DNA of 64,000 nucleotides from Drechmeria coniospora (GCF_001625195.1 NC_054390.1:744001-808000), one strand, 5' to 3'; shown: positions 31,745 through 43,931, numbered from the stretch's first letter. The notes: generated by a model not told the origin, from the sequence alone. Made by a program: numbers and translations.

Positions 31745-34700
31745 TCAGATCGGTTCCTCGCGCGGCTCTATGAGCACCTCGTTCACGGCTACATGCTCCG
31801 GCTGCAGGACGGCAAACATAATCGCCTTCGCCACGTCCTCGGCGTCGAGGACCTTGGCGCCTGTCGGCTCGCCATACTTCTTCAGCGCCTCTCGGTCCGT
31901 CGACATGCCCAGCAGGCCCGTGTCGACGTTTCCGGGCTGGATGGACGTCACGCGCAGACCGGAGTTGGCCGTCTCGAGACGGAGCGACTGCAGAGTCGCC
32001 TCGACGAAGAACTTGCTAGCCGAGTAGACGCCGAGGCCGGGAAAGACCTTGCGGCCGGCGTCGGACGAGATGGCGACGACGTGGCCTTTGCCGCGCTGCA
32101 GGAAGCCCGGAACGGTGCTGGACAGGCAGTGCAGCAGGCCCTTGCAGTTGACGTCGACGGTCCGCTCCCACTCGTCCGCCTGGACATTCCCCATCATGGT
32201 GAAGTACATGACGCCTGCGCAGACGACGAGGATGTCGATGGGGCCGAGCTTCTCCGTCGTCGTCTGCATCAGGGACTGCACCTGACGCGCGCTCGTCACG
32301 TCCGTCGGGTGCGTCAGGATCTTGCCGCTGCAGCCGGCGAGGCCATCCTTGACATTTTCGAGCAGGTCCTTGCGCCGGGCGGCGAGGGCGACGTGGGCGC
32401 CCTCGGCGGCCAGCTTGGCGGCGACGGCGGCACCCATGCCCGACGACGCGCCCGTGACGACGGCGACCTTGCCGGCGAGACGCCCCCTCTTGGCGCGGAC
32501 GCCGTTGCCGTTCACGTGCAGGCGGCGCGGAGGATGGGAGAGCCAGCCTCGGGCGTAGAAGTGGCGAGCGTACGTCTCCCAGAGGTGCGTGTCGATCTTC
32601 GGTCGCTTCAGGCCGTAGAGGTCGAGCGCGGGCTGCGTCGCGTCGTCCTTCAACACCGTCACGCACCGCAGCGTCTCCACCGTCGGCATGCCGCCGCGCA
32701 GGATGTCGACGGTGAAGGGATCGTCGCCGGCCCGCGTTCCGCGCTTCTCGCCCCAGAGCGTCACCCACTCGTCAAAGGGGAGCTTCTCGGTCGGGTAGCC
32801 CAGGGCCTCGAGGCTCGCAAACACCTCGTTGGCCGAGACGGGGTTGGGGTCGCCGAGGTGGTAGAGCCGCTGCTTCGTGCAGGGGTGGTTGGCGAGCGTG
32901 ACGATGGCGTTGCTGACAAAGTCGACGGGCGTCATCTCGGCGAGCCAGCCGTCGACTTCGGGAGCGACGCCGAGGTGCAGGGACTCGACGAACAGGGCGT
33001 TGAGGAGATCGTACGTGTTGGTCGACCCGGTGACGCTGTGGCCGCTGATGGTGCCCGGACGGTACACCTTGACTGGGATGCCGCGTCGGCCGGCTTCGTA
33101 GACGAGCATCTCGGCCACCCACTTCGTCTGGCCGTAGCCGTCGAGGAGCTTCGTGGGGACGGCGTCGATGTCGAGCATCGTCTCCTCGTTCCAGCCCTCG
33201 ACCGAGGGCGGCAGCACGCCGTTGGTCGACACGTGGTGGACCGTGGCGCCGGCGCGGGAGGCGAGCCGAAGCATCTCGCGCGTGCCGCCGACGTTGGCAT
33301 TTCTCAGCGCCGCGTAGGGATACACAAGGTTCACCGTGGCGGCGGCGTGGACGATGACCTCGACGCGGGACGCAAGCTCGTCGAAGGCTTCGGGGGACAG
33401 CCCGAGACGGTTGCGCGCCAGGTTGCCGGGCACAATCTCCATGCGCTCGAGCATCGTGTCGTCCCAGATGCCGAGGTCGATCAGGTTCTTGCGGATGCGG
33501 GCGATGCCGGCCGGCCGGTAGTTCTCTGACGGCTCGGTGAAGCGGACGAGACACAGGACGTGGGCCGAGGTGCTGTCGAGAATGGCCTTGAGCAGGAAGG
33601 CACCCAGATAGCCGGTCGTGCCGGTGAGCAGGACGGTGTCGGCATCGCTCAGCCGACGCAGCGGCGTGCCGTCGGACTGGATCTCCTCGGGCAGCACGCA
33701 GTCGGCACGCAGCACTGCCGGCAGGTCGGCCTGCACCGCCGCCGTGTGGCCGTCCCGCGCGCCCTTGACGGCCTCGAGGTGGCCCTCCAAGGTGGGCGTG
33801 CCGGCCAGCGGGCCGAGGGGGACGGGGAAACCAAAGGCCCGCGTGAGCCGACCGGCGAGGTCGGCGAGGATCAGAGAGTGGCCGCCGAGGTCGAAGAAGC
33901 TGTGGTTCGGCGAGATGGCGCTCGTGGGAATGTTGAGCGAAGCGGCCCACATCTTGACGATGGTGTCCATCTGCACCTTGGTGTCGCGTTCCTTCTTCTT
34001 GGCCTTGACGACGGGCGTGCTGGGCGACGGCGGCGGCGGCAACGCCTTGAGGTCCGTCTTGCCCGAGACGCCGTGGGTGGGCAGCTCCCGCAGCTCAACC
34101 CAGAGGGCGGGGATCATGTAATGGGCGAGGTGGTCGGTGAGGGCGCGGCGGGCGACGGGGCTGTAGCCGGACTCGTCGACGACGAGCACGGTGCGGCCCC
34201 TGGGCTCGCCCTTGTCGGGCACGACGTAGGCCACGAGCTGCTTCTCGAGGCCCTCTCCGCGGGCGACGACGGCGCAACCCCGCACGGCCAGGTGCTTGAC
34301 GATGGACGTCTCGACGGCGCCCGGCTGGACGGTGTAGCCCCTGGTCTTGATCATGCCGCCGACGCGACCGGTGATCTCGAGCAGGCCCGAGGGCAGCAGG
34401 CGGGCCATGTCGCCCGTGCGATACATCCGACGGTTCCCGCTCGGATCGAAGGGGTCGGGCTGGAAGGCCTTGGCCGTCGTCTCGGGAAGGTTGAGGTACC
34501 CCCGCGCCAGCAGCTGGCCTCCGACGTAGAGCTCGCCGGCGGTCCCGACCGAGACCCTGTTACCGGCCTCGTCGAGGATGTAGATGTGCTCCGGGTCGAG
34601 GGGCGGGCCGACGGGGCAGACGCGGGACTCGTCGTCGAAGAAGCTCCTGAGGTCGCCGGCGGCCACCTCGTGCGTCTCGCTGGCGCTGTAGACGTTGAGC

Positions 34701-35596
34701 AGGCGCGTGCCGGGAAGGGCGGCGAAGGCGCGACGGCAGAGGTCGGTGGTGACGACCTCGCCGTTGAGCCAGAGGGACTTGAGATGCGGCAGCTTCGCGC
34801 CGAGATTGCCATGGCGAGAGAGAACGGTGGCGAGGAGGGTCGGGGTCATGAGGGTGTCGGTGATGTTGCGGGCCGACAGGAACTCGACGAGGGCGACGGG
34901 GTCGTAGCTCGCGGCGTCGGGCACGGCGACGGTGGTGGCTCCGCGGAGCAGGGGCCGCAGCATCTCCCAGACGAAGAAGACGTTGCAGGCGACGCGGTCG
35001 CCGGGACGCAGGTCCTGCAGGCCGAAGCGCAGGTCGTACGAGAGAATGGACGCCTTGTGGGGGTTCGCGATCCCCTTGGGCTGACCGGTGGTGCCGGACG
35101 AGTAGGAGACGAAGGCGAGCCGGTCGACGTCTTCCTCGTCCGGCAGAGGCTCCATCATCTCGGCCGAGAGAAGGGGTGTCGGCGTGTTCCCGTCGCTCGG
35201 GCCGGGCAGATCGACGATGATGACGGGGACGTGGGCCTTGATGGTGGCGGCGTGGGCCTTGTGGGTGACGATGACCTTTGGGTTCGCATCGTCGACGACG
35301 TCCCTCAGCAGGCCGGCCGGGTAGGCGAGCTCGAGGACGAGATAGGCACCACCGGCTCGCAGGGCGGCGAGGGAGGCGATGACGTTGTCGGCGCCGCGAC
35401 CCATGAGGACGCCGACGAGGTCCTCGCGGCCGACGCCATGCTGCCGCAGGCGATCGGCGAGCGCCCACGTCTCCCGATCGAGCTCGGCGTAGGTGAGCGT
35501 GCGGCACTCATCCTCGAGGGCGACGGCGTCGGGCGTGGCCTGAGCCTGCCGCACAAACTGGGCGGCGAGGTCCTTTGTGACGTCAATGACCGCCAT
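31745..35596 (-). CDS. NRPS-like carboxylic acid reductase, A-T-R-SDR
   Basis: Single-exon 1283-aa enzyme that likely activates a carboxylic acid as adenylate, loads it on a phosphopantetheine arm and reduces it. Adenylation domain (about 1-510) with SYSSGTTGQPKG (about 162-173), YRTGDMAR and GRVGGMIKTRG. Carrier domain with FFDLGGHSLIL (Ser574). Thioester-reductase domain with LTGTTGYLG (about 656) and YGQTK (Tyr821, Lys825). C-terminal classical SDR with TGASSGMG (about 1048) and YSASK (Tyr1191). At the A4 core, where amino-acid-specific domains have Phe-Asp, it reads NVFFVWEM (205-212), so the Asp that holds the alpha-amine is Val206. This order matches both the conserved NPS10 family and the fungal glycine betaine reductase ATRR; the missing Asp fits a substrate without a free alpha-amine. 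ATG 35596 has no upstream in-frame competitor I trust. No condensation domain. Confidence 0.93.
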   Translation of the reverse strand: MAVIDVTKDLAAQFVRQAQATPDAVALEDECRTLTYAELDRETWALADRLRQHGVGREDLVGVLMGRGADNVIASLAALRAGGAYLVLELAYPAGLLRDVVDDANPKVIVTHKAHAATIKAHVPVIIVDLPGPSDGNTPTPLLSAEMMEPLPDEEDVDRLAFVSYSSGTTGQPKGIANPHKASILSYDLRFGLQDLRPGDRVACNVFFVWEMLRPLLRGATTVAVPDAASYDPVALVEFLSARNITDTLMTPTLLATVLSRHGNLGAKLPHLKSLWLNGEVVTTDLCRRAFAALPGTRLLNVYSASETHEVAAGDLRSFFDDESRVCPVGPPLDPEHIYILDEAGNRVSVGTAGELYVGGQLLARGYLNLPETTAKAFQPDPFDPSGNRRMYRTGDMARLLPSGLLEITGRVGGMIKTRGYTVQPGAVETSIVKHLAVRGCAVVARGEGLEKQLVAYVVPDKGEPRGRTVLVVDESGYSPVARRALTDHLAHYMIPALWVELRELPTHGVSGKTDLKALPPPPSPSTPVVKAKKKERDTKVQMDTIVKMWAASLNIPTSAISPNHSFFDLGGHSLILADLAGRLTRAFGFPVPLGPLAGTPTLEGHLEAVKGARDGHTAAVQADLPAVLRADCVLPEEIQSDGTPLRRLSDADTVLLTGTTGYLGAFLLKAILDSTSAHVLCLVRFTEPSENYRPAGIARIRKNLIDLGIWDDTMLERMEIVPGNLARNRLGLSPEAFDELASRVEVIVHAAATVNLVYPYAALRNANVGGTREMLRLASRAGATVHHVSTNGVLPPSVEGWNEETMLDIDAVPTKLLDGYGQTKWVAEMLVYEAGRRGIPVKVYRPGTISGHSVTGSTNTYDLLNALFVESLHLGVAPEVDGWLAEMTPVDFVSNAIVTLANHPCTKQRLYHLGDPNPVSANEVFASLEALGYPTEKLPFDEWVTLWGEKRGTRAGDDPFTVDILRGGMPTVETLRCVTVLKDDATQPALDLYGLKRPKIDTHLWETYARHFYARGWLSHPPRRLHVNGNGVRAKRGRLAGKVAVVTGASSGMGAAVAAKLAAEGAHVALAARRKDLLENVKDGLAGCSGKILTHPTDVTSARQVQSLMQTTTEKLGPIDILVVCAGVMYFTMMGNVQADEWERTVDVNCKGLLHCLSSTVPGFLQRGKGHVVAISSDAGRKVFPGLGVYSASKFFVEATLQSLRLETANSGLRVTSIQPGNVDTGLLGMSTDREALKKYGEPTGAKVLDAEDVAKAIMFAVLQPEHVAVNEVLIEPREEPI

Positions 35597-36300
35597 GATG
35601 CCGATTCACCAGAGGTGGGGTCGGGCGCAGGATTCGAAGACGGGGATCCAGGGCAAGGCCTCTCCTCTGCCTGTCGAGACGAGACGGCCGTTGGACGGGT
35701 TTTCTAGACGCCGCCCCAACAATATGGTCGGAGCAACGAGAGTTGGCCTTGGACTGTCGTTTGAACACGAGCAGCGGAGCTTGTACAGTACTCGAAGCCC
35801 GGCGTGGAGTGGTCGTATCCGCAGTCGACCCTGCGGTTTCGTTCATCAACGGATGAGCTGGGTAGGAGGATCAAAAGGGCAGGCAGCCGTGAGCGAGGAG
35901 GGACGAGGGAGACGAGAATTGAAGGCTCGAGGCGCGTGGGGACGAGGAGGTTGCTGGCGGGGAGCCGCCACGTTGGGTGGTGATTGCTCGATTCTCGTGG
36001 GACAAAGGCTCCGGTTGGTCGCCAAAGCCCAAGGCTGCCAGTCTCGTACGTTTTACGCGTTGCCATTGGCCTCGTATCCGTCGTCCGCCAACACGAACTC
36101 GCCGAGGCTGTACTTGATTAATTACAGTACTGCACTCGGTAGCCTGGACTTGTTGACGAGGTATCTACAGCACCACGACGCCTATGGAGTGTACCTACCG
36201 CCTCCCCTACGATGGTGTACAGGGTACTCTTGCCACTAAGAGCGCCTCATTCGCTCGGGGCGGACAGCTGACAGCGTGCCTGGGCCTAATGGAAGCTAAA

Positions 36301-36388
36301 AGCTGGCCTATTAGCGAGCACGAACAGCGAGCATAGGCGATTGCAGCTGGCCTATTAGCGAGCACCAACAGCGAGTATAGGCCATTGC
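36301..36388. repeat. 44-bp tandem duplication
   Basis: agctggcctattagcgagca begins both units, at 36301 and 36345; the units differ at about three positions. Confidence 0.9.
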
Positions 36389-36477
36389 CCCAGCGAACGG
36401 CCAACGAGACGAACGCCAGCCCCCAACAGAAACAGCACCCCGGCCCCTGTGACATGTGACAGAGACAAGTACATGTA

Positions 36478-36790
36478 CAGTAGCTGCACCAACAGTACTA
36501 CAACTACTAGGTACAGTACTACGTCCTACAGTACTACAGTACAACTACAGTACGACAACAGTACTACAACTACAGTACTACAACTACAGTACTACAACTG
36601 CAGTACCACAACTACAGTACTACAAATACAGTACTACAGAAATACTGCAGTGCTACAACTACTAACAGTACTACACTACAGTACCTACAACTACAGCACT
36701 ACAACTACAGTACTACAACTACCTAGTACAGTACTACAACTACAGTGCTACAACTACAGTGCTACAACTACAGTGCTACAGCTACAAATG
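36478..36790. repeat. tacaactacagtac satellite (trimer/12-mer based)
   Basis: About 310 bp built from tactacaactacag-type units with variants (ctgcag, aatacag, gtgctacaac). It keeps one frame open for 118 codons as a Thr/Tyr/Leu/Gln-rich chain, but this is repeat DNA, not a recognisable protein. Confidence 0.9.
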
Positions 36791-37604
36791 CCTACCCACT
36801 AGACCAAATCACTACGTAGTACCTACAACCACGTACCTACTCGCGAGCAGTTGTACTTGCTTGTGCTTTAAGTGTACGGGGTAATACGGAGGACTTGTCT
36901 CTAGGTTCTAAAGTACTTGGAGAATTGCTGAACATTGCCATCATGCATCAATTGGCACGTGGGCGAAACATTAATGCCTGGCCAAATGGGTAGCCCGTCA
37001 GAGAATGGAGACAGCATCAAGTGTGTACTAGGTACTCTGTACTGCGCACGCCGTACTGTATTTCGGGTCACTACTAGGTACTACCGTTGTAACAAAAGTA
37101 CCTGCGGAAGACGAACTGTAGCAGGCATCACAGGAGGGAGTACCTATGTTCTCAAACACTGCACTTACAACTCGTTGTACTTTTCGGCTGCCGCCTCGTT
37201 GCAGCAGCCCGTACTTATAAGTATCAGTGTGCGTGCCCTGCACTGTTACGCCTGTACGCACTATAGGGACACTGCACAGTCTGCACGTCACAGGTGCATC
37301 CTCACCTCCACCATCCATTCGACGTGACATGTCACGCGATGACCTGCCTAAAGCGTCCACACATTCAACATTCCGCGGCGACCTCGACGTGGTATCGTGC
37401 CGCCATCTCATCAACTGCCGGCGCAAGGCTGCCGTCTCTGCATGGTGTGGTGCCGAGGGAGGGGTCACGTTGCGTCGCGTCGACGTGGCCGCACACGACT
37501 GACGGCGTGGGTGGACAACGTCACCAAAACATGGCCACGACCAGCAGGCAGGAGAAGCAAAGTTAAACGACGTAGATGGACTGTCTCAATATTTCTTCCA
37601 CACA

Positions 37605-39316
37605 TCAGGCCAAGGCACGTCCCATGCTCACGTCGGCATCCGCCAGGGCCACCAGCTTCGTCCGGTAGAACAGCTTGTGGCCGATGAAGAGAAAGACGAA
37701 GAGGAAGAGGCTGATGTAGGCGGCAAAGAAGTTGGACGTGTCCCAGTCCATGAAGACGGTGAAGCCGCTCGTCATCAAGATCAAGACGTTGAAGAAGAGG
37801 CCGAACCAGGAGAGGTAGGGCTGGAAGGGTGCCCGGTACGGCAGCGACGCCCTCGGGATGGCCTTGTGGCGCAGCACCGACATGAAGCGCAGGTGGCAGA
37901 CGTTGATGAGCGACCAGGTGATGAAGCCGGCGACGGCCGTGATGTTGAGCAGCCAGTTGAAGACGGTCTCGCCGTCCTTGGAGACGTTGAGAAAGGCCAG
38001 CAGGCCGAAGGAGGCGCAGGCGGCCACGGACCAGTAGGGCGTGCCGTGGCGGTTCGTCTTGGTCAGCATGGCCGGCGCGTGGCCCTCCTCGGCGAGGGCG
38101 AGCAGGATGCGGCTGCTCGAGTAGACGTCCGAGTTGGCCGCCGTCAGGACGGCGCTGAGGAGCACGGCGTTGATGATGTGGGGCAGCACCTGGACGCCGG
38201 CCAGGGTGCAGACGATGACAAAGGGCGAGGCCGAGGCGTTGGTCGACTTGTTGAGGAGCTCCTGGTTGTCGAAGGGAATGTTGAGGCCGAGGACGAAGAT
38301 GGTGGCGATGAAGAGGCTGAAGATGCCCCAAAAGGTCCAGCGGATGGCCGAGGGGATCGTCTTCTCGGGGTCGGCGGCATCGCCGGCGGCGACGCCGACG
38401 AGCTCCGAGCCCTGGTAGCTGAAGCCGGCGGTGATGAGGACGGCCCAGAAGCCGACGAACCTGCCGAGGGCGCCGGTGACGAGGCGCTCGGGCGCGGCGC
38501 CGTCGACGGCCTCGGCGAAGGGGCCCTCGGCGAAGGAGCCGGGGAAGGTCCAGTACTTGAAGCCGATGTAGCCCTGCCGGCCGGCGCCGGCGTTGATGGC
38601 GATGGAGAAGACGATGAAGCCGACGATGGTGACGATCTTGATGGTCGACAGCCACATTTCGATCTCACCGAACCAGCGGATCGGCAGGAAGTTGATTCCC
38701 GTGATGACGGCCCAGAAGATGCCAATGGGCAGCGCTGGCGGCCGGTTAGCACGGCCCGTCGGCCACGGCAGGCGGGGGGGGGGGGACGTGCCGATGTTTA
38801 GCGTCTCGTTCCAGTACTGGAGGATGAGGCCGGCGGCCACCAGCTCGAGGCCGTAGGCTGCCGCCGCGGTCAGTGTCCGGTCACGTCGTCGGTCCAAAGG
38901 GACGTTGGGGGGAGGGGGGGGAGGGGGAGAGTCGGCTCACTGATGGTCCAGCTGAACCAGTAGATCCAGCCCATGGTGAAGCCGACGGTCGGGTCGACGA
39001 AGCGGGTGGCGTAGACGGTAAAGGCGCCGGCGACGGGCATGTAGGCGGCCATTTCGGCGAGGGCGACCATGACGGAGTAGACGACGAGGCCGACGAAGAT
39101 GAAGGCGATGAGCAGCGAGGCAGGGCCGGCCTTGGCCAGCGCGCTGCCGGTGCCGAGGAAGAGGCCCGTCCCGATGGTGCCTCCGATGGCGATGAACTGG
39201 AGGTGGCGGGACTTTAAGGCTCGGTTGAGCCCCGAGTCGGCCGCCTCGACATCCTGGCCGGCCTTTTCGCCCGAGACCTTGTCGTCGCTCACCCGGGGCG
39301 TCTTTTCGTCGGCCAT
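37605..39316 (-). CDS. amino-acid permease, fungal YAT/APC family
   Basis: Plasma-membrane, proton-coupled amino-acid uptake transporter with about 12 membrane segments, 523 aa. Three exons: 39316-38941, 38857-38792 and 38734-37605. Intron 1 (38858-38940, GTGAGC...GGCAG, branch actgac) is standard. Intron 2 (38735-38791) starts with GC (GCACGT) and ends CCAG with branch gctaac; only this GC-AG choice removes a Pro-rich insertion and gives LNIALPIGIFWAVITGINFLP. The N-terminal permease signature is IAIGGTIGTGLFLGTGSAL (about 42-60), after a hydrophilic cytosolic tail. GEIEMWLSTIKIVTIVGFI and the NSDVYSSSRIL motif are conserved. Substrate range cannot be told from sequence. The neighbouring NRPS-like gene may be coincidental. 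Confidence 0.92.
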
Positions 39317-41607
39317 GGCGGTGGCTGCACAGATGCGTCCTGCGCTCGCTCGGGTCCTGGGATCGGAGAGGGAGAAGGGTCGCCGGGGACGGTGTCTGCC
39401 TGGCGAGGAGAGGGGGGGAGAGGAGAGGAGAGCTCGCTACGCTTCTCGACAAGCGAGGGCATAAAAGTGGCAGCCATCACGAGGGCGTTGTGGGGGCTCT
39501 CGTCGTATATACAGGACAGCAAGTACGGCAGCGGCGATGGACAGCAGCACCGCACAAGTGCAGGTGCACAAGCAAGTACTAGGTAGGCAAGCAAGTACTT
39601 ACAGTACTTACTGCAGAGCAAGTACCGTGCCGAGTGTAGCAAGCAAGTACAAGTACACGCGCTCCGCACGTAGAGTACGGGACCGGCGGTGCTCATGCAA
39701 CGACATAGCAGCAAGAGTGAGTGACAATACGTTAGCACCGGGAATCGGTGCGAGTACTGCTCTTGTACACCTACATGCACGGGTCGGCGGTCATGCGGCG
39801 TGCCCTATTCCCTGTCATCTCACGATGCCGTCCGCACAACTGCGAATTGTCGCCCCATCCGCCCCTCCCTCCCCGGCGGTAGCAAATTTCTCGGCATGAA
39901 ACCTAGCTCCACGTCCTCGTGCTGACGGACGCCCTCCCGAGCCGTCGCCGAGTCGTGCTCGCCTTGGAGTGGCAGTGGAGCAGTTGGCCGCAGGCTACCG
40001 AAAATTGAACCGCTCGTGGTGGTGGCCGGCTGTCATGTCTTGATTCATTTCTTCCCGTAGAGCTGTGGCAGACGTTGGCTTGGCGAGTGCGGCGCGCATT
40101 AGTAATGGTTTGCACTCGGCTCCCGACATGGCATTACTTGCAATCACTTGCACAGGCACGTCTACTTACAAGTAAGTACATGTGCAAATATGTGCCTGTG
40201 CAGTGCAGGACTTTGCTCGGAAGAACTCTACCAACCGTGCCAAGTGCTTTGCTTGTCCAGGTACAGGTACATGTACGGAAGAACCTGCACAGTACTGTAT
40301 AATGTGCATGTATGTACTGTACAGTAAGTAATTCCGTACTTGCACTATTCCACCTTGACAATGCCGTTAGCGTGCAGACGCATGGCATGGCCAATGATTT
40401 GCGACGCTCGACCTGCAACGGGCCCAAGAAGGAAAATTTCAAGGGCCGCAGGTGCGCACGTACCTATACCTACCATGTACCGTAGGAACCTGCCGGTACG
40501 GAGGACACCGACCTGTTCGGTACAGCGTGCACAGATACGCATGTACCGGTAGGTAGTTTCCAGGCGGCGCAAGTATCCGTACTCGCACGGAACGAGCAAT
40601 CGAAGGATGCACTCCGTACTCCGTACTTCTAAGTAGAAACTTGCTTGCCCGCAGCGAACTGGGTTCCAGAACAATGCGGTCGCTTCCTGCGCGTGCTCCT
40701 TCCGGACAGGTGTCGTGGAGGAGAGGAGATACGAGCTCGGATCTCGGATCTTGGCTTCCAAATGAGAACCTTTTCCGCATCACTGCGAGCTGGCCGTGTT
40801 GCTCGGCAAGACGACAAGTAATATGTTGCACTGCACATTGGGACCAACCGGTACCTAGTTGTTGGTACATGCCACCCACCGGGCCCCACAGCATCCCGAC
40901 TCCCGAGTCATACGCTTCGCAGGGGCCGGCGATAAGGTGCCGCGCCTTGGGCACAGCAAGTGCTGTACTTACTTAAGTACAGTGCAGTAAATACAAGCAC
41001 AGTACAGTACAACTCCAACCTGAAATGGCGAGGGCTGAACGGCTGCATCTCCCGTACAAGTCCTGTAGCTGTACTCCGTAGTTGCAAGTAAGTATTGCTC
41101 GGATGCTTGGCACTTGCAGCACATGCACGGATGCTGCGAATGCTACATGGAAGGTCCTGCCCCGAAAAGTGCATACAACAAGCATTGAAGCAAGTGTGCG
41201 TGGGCATGAGTTGTCGTCAAGAGCATGTACTGTACATGCACTGTAAGCATTGGGCTAATGACGGCGTCGAGTCGAGTGAAACCGGCTCGCCCCCGATCAA
41301 GCACCGCACCCAATTACGTCCATAGTCCGTACTTGCATACAAGTACAAGCCTTCTCCATACGGGACCACGAGTTTGCCCCGTGCTTGCAGTATTGTTCGT
41401 ACAATTGCGGAGAACATGTACTTGCTTGCTTGCAAGTACAGTACTGTACTGTACTTGAGTAGGTGTACTGTAGAATCAAAATGACTGGACTTGCTCGGTA
41501 GGTACTCAAGCACACTAGCACACTAGGTACATACCTAGTACAGAGTACAAGCACTTGCAGCACGCCCAAGTACAGTGAGGAGCTACAAACTTGTACAGAG
41601 TACTGCA

Positions 41608-41638
41608 CTGTACTGTACTGTACTGTACTGTACTGTAC
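41608..41638. repeat. (CTGTA)n pentanucleotide microsatellite
   Basis: About six uninterrupted copies of ctgta. Confidence 0.95.
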
Positions 41639-43911
41639 TTGTATGTAATTACTGTTGTTGTATTAATTACCTGTAATTTCTCCGTTCTTGGGCTCGTATC
41701 GCCGGCCGTCGTGGGCATGTACGGGGTACTGTACAACTATTTGGCCGCACCAGTAGTAGGAGTACTTGCGCATGTACTTGCAAGTGCGCGCAGTACTTGA
41801 GAGGACGCACACAACTTGCTTACTAGGTATGCTCGGTGCATGCGCTCCGTACAAGAACTTGCAGCAATACAAGTACAGGTGCTGCAGTGCGGAGTGCCTG
41901 CTGCACACGTCCCCCGAGTGTGTGCAGGAATGAGCGCCGGGGCAAGTCTCCAGACGATCCGTCACGCGTTTCCCCACGATTAGTGGGGGTTCGTCCGCCT
42001 GTCAATCCCTGGTGAAGGCTCGGCTGGGCCGCGGGTCCCGGGAGCAACAGCAGTTGCAAGTATTAATACTTGCCGTAATACTGCTCGAACTTGTACATAC
42101 ACAAGTAATTAATAATGCACGCACCATTTGCGGCGTACGCCGTACCGTATCAAGTACAAGAAATTAGCCCACGACCACCAGATTATACCACGGCGCTCGT
42201 CGCTCGATCCGGCAAGCCATGCTTTGGTGGACGTCTGCCCCAGTACAGTAATAATACATCTTGGAAGGAGTGGATGCAGTATTCGTACGACTTGCAGCAA
42301 GTGCATGCGCAGTGCGTGCTACGGTGTGCCCTGCTTGCATTCCCATGCATCGAATACTGCACTTATAGCACACCGTGCAGAGCACAGTGGGTGTTGAGCA
42401 AGTGGGCGCATCCTGTGCCAGTGCGATTAATAGACGCACTGTACCTGTGCTCCGTACTCTGTACCAACTTCGGAGCACTGGCAGAGTATTACGGCGTAGA
42501 AGGTACATGCACAGTACGTGCAAGTATGACAGGTACGGAGTGCTGTAAGTAAGCTTAGGAATGGAGTGCTGCACCCATGTCCATGAACCATGCAGTGCAT
42601 GTACAGTAGGTTCATCGGCAATGCCGAAGATTGCCGTTCGGCCACGATGACGATGCGTGTTTGCTTTTCTCGCAACACGACCAGACATGACGAGAATGCT
42701 GCCTCTAGATGCACTAGCAGATACGGACTACTGCTACGCCATCAACCCTGTCAGTGCCGACACGACCTGGTTGTAGACGACATTTTTGCTCCTGCTGCAC
42801 CGCATCCGCAAGGGTAGCTGTGCTGGCTACAGCTATACTGTGCCCTGCGGTACGTTGCAAGTCTTTGCAAGTAGCTGTACACCTACTAGGTACCCGCACG
42901 TATGGGGCGCACTGCGCTGGACGACATGGCCCCGCCCATATGATTGCCTACCAGCCGTGTACTTGCGAAGCTGTTCGGACCATTGTGCAAGTACACGTAC
43001 GCCTACTTACAGCACTACCTGCAGTGGAATCGCTCAGATTACAGTACCAAGTACGTAGGCACCAGGTACTAGTATAAAATGCTAATATCATCACCTACAG
43101 TGCTTACTCTTTCACGAGACGGTGGGTTGGTGCACCTACTGTACTGTGGACTGTAATGTAAGTGCACCCACACGTGAACTTGTACTTGTACCGCGCTAAC
43201 ATGAACGATGTATAATAGACGGGTGGAAAAGTGTCGATTCACTTGTAGTGGTACTTGTACGTATACGGTGTACTCCGCAGTTGTAATGCGGATATTGCAT
43301 CCAATTTCTCAGGTGGACAAAAATGACGATTCAATTTTATTCGTGCTAAAAGGCATTCGTACATGTACAACTACACCTGCGCATTTGCCTCAACCAGCCG
43401 GTATGAGTCACTGCTTGTACAACGAACTTGTCGGTGCCGGGCGGCAGGCAAGCTCGAGAAGGATGAAAAGTGCGGCCGAGTTCGATGGCCTCATCTGATA
43501 TCGGGCTACGTATACGGGTTCATGTATTTTTGACTACTGGCATGCTTGAGCACGTTTGGCACTCTATAGCACATGCTAAGCCAAGACAATCGCTGAGAGT
43601 CCGCTGCAACCGGGGTCTCGGAACTTGCATGCCGCAGGGCAGGTACGTACCTAGTACTCTAGGTGTACGGAGCAAGTACTGTACATGTGCAGCGATTAGT
43701 TCGCAAGTAAGTACAGTACAGTAAGTACATGGGCCTACAAAGAGTCGACGTGCACAAAAATCGAGCACTGCGCATGTGCTGTTGAACATGTATTGGGTGT
43801 AAAATGCATGTGATGTGAACTCGTAATTACATGCAAGTGCCTCGCATGTCCTTGTGCTGTACGTTGTACGGAGCGATACACTTACTTTCAAGTATGTTGT
43901 ATGCATGAGTA

Positions 43912-43931
43912 AGTACTCCGTACGGAGTACT
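43912..43931. repeat. 20-bp perfect palindrome of the TACTCCG word
   Basis: agtactccgtacggagtact is its own reverse complement. It is the clearest hairpin-capable case of the dispersed tactccg/cggagta family in this window. Confidence 0.9.

Larger units (their letters stand above)
35597..37604. other. intergenic repeat-rich region between NRPS-like and permease genes
   Basis: No gene supported. Contains a 44-bp tandem duplication (36301-36388) and a large tacaactacag satellite (36478-36790). GTACCT/TACTAGG words continue to about 37160. Confidence 0.5.

Noticed and set aside
31484..33529. 681-codon + strand open frame
   Set aside because: Also antisense to the NRPS-like gene; Val/Asp/Gly/Arg/Ala-rich composition typical of shadows, no domain.
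33560..35707. 715-codon open frame on the + strand opposite the NRPS-like gene
   Set aside because: Antisense shadow caused by GC-rich third positions; the minus strand carries complete A, T, R and SDR motifs.
36449..36802. 118-codon Thr/Tyr/Leu/Gln-rich frame
   Set aside because: Translation of the tacaactacag satellite, not a gene.
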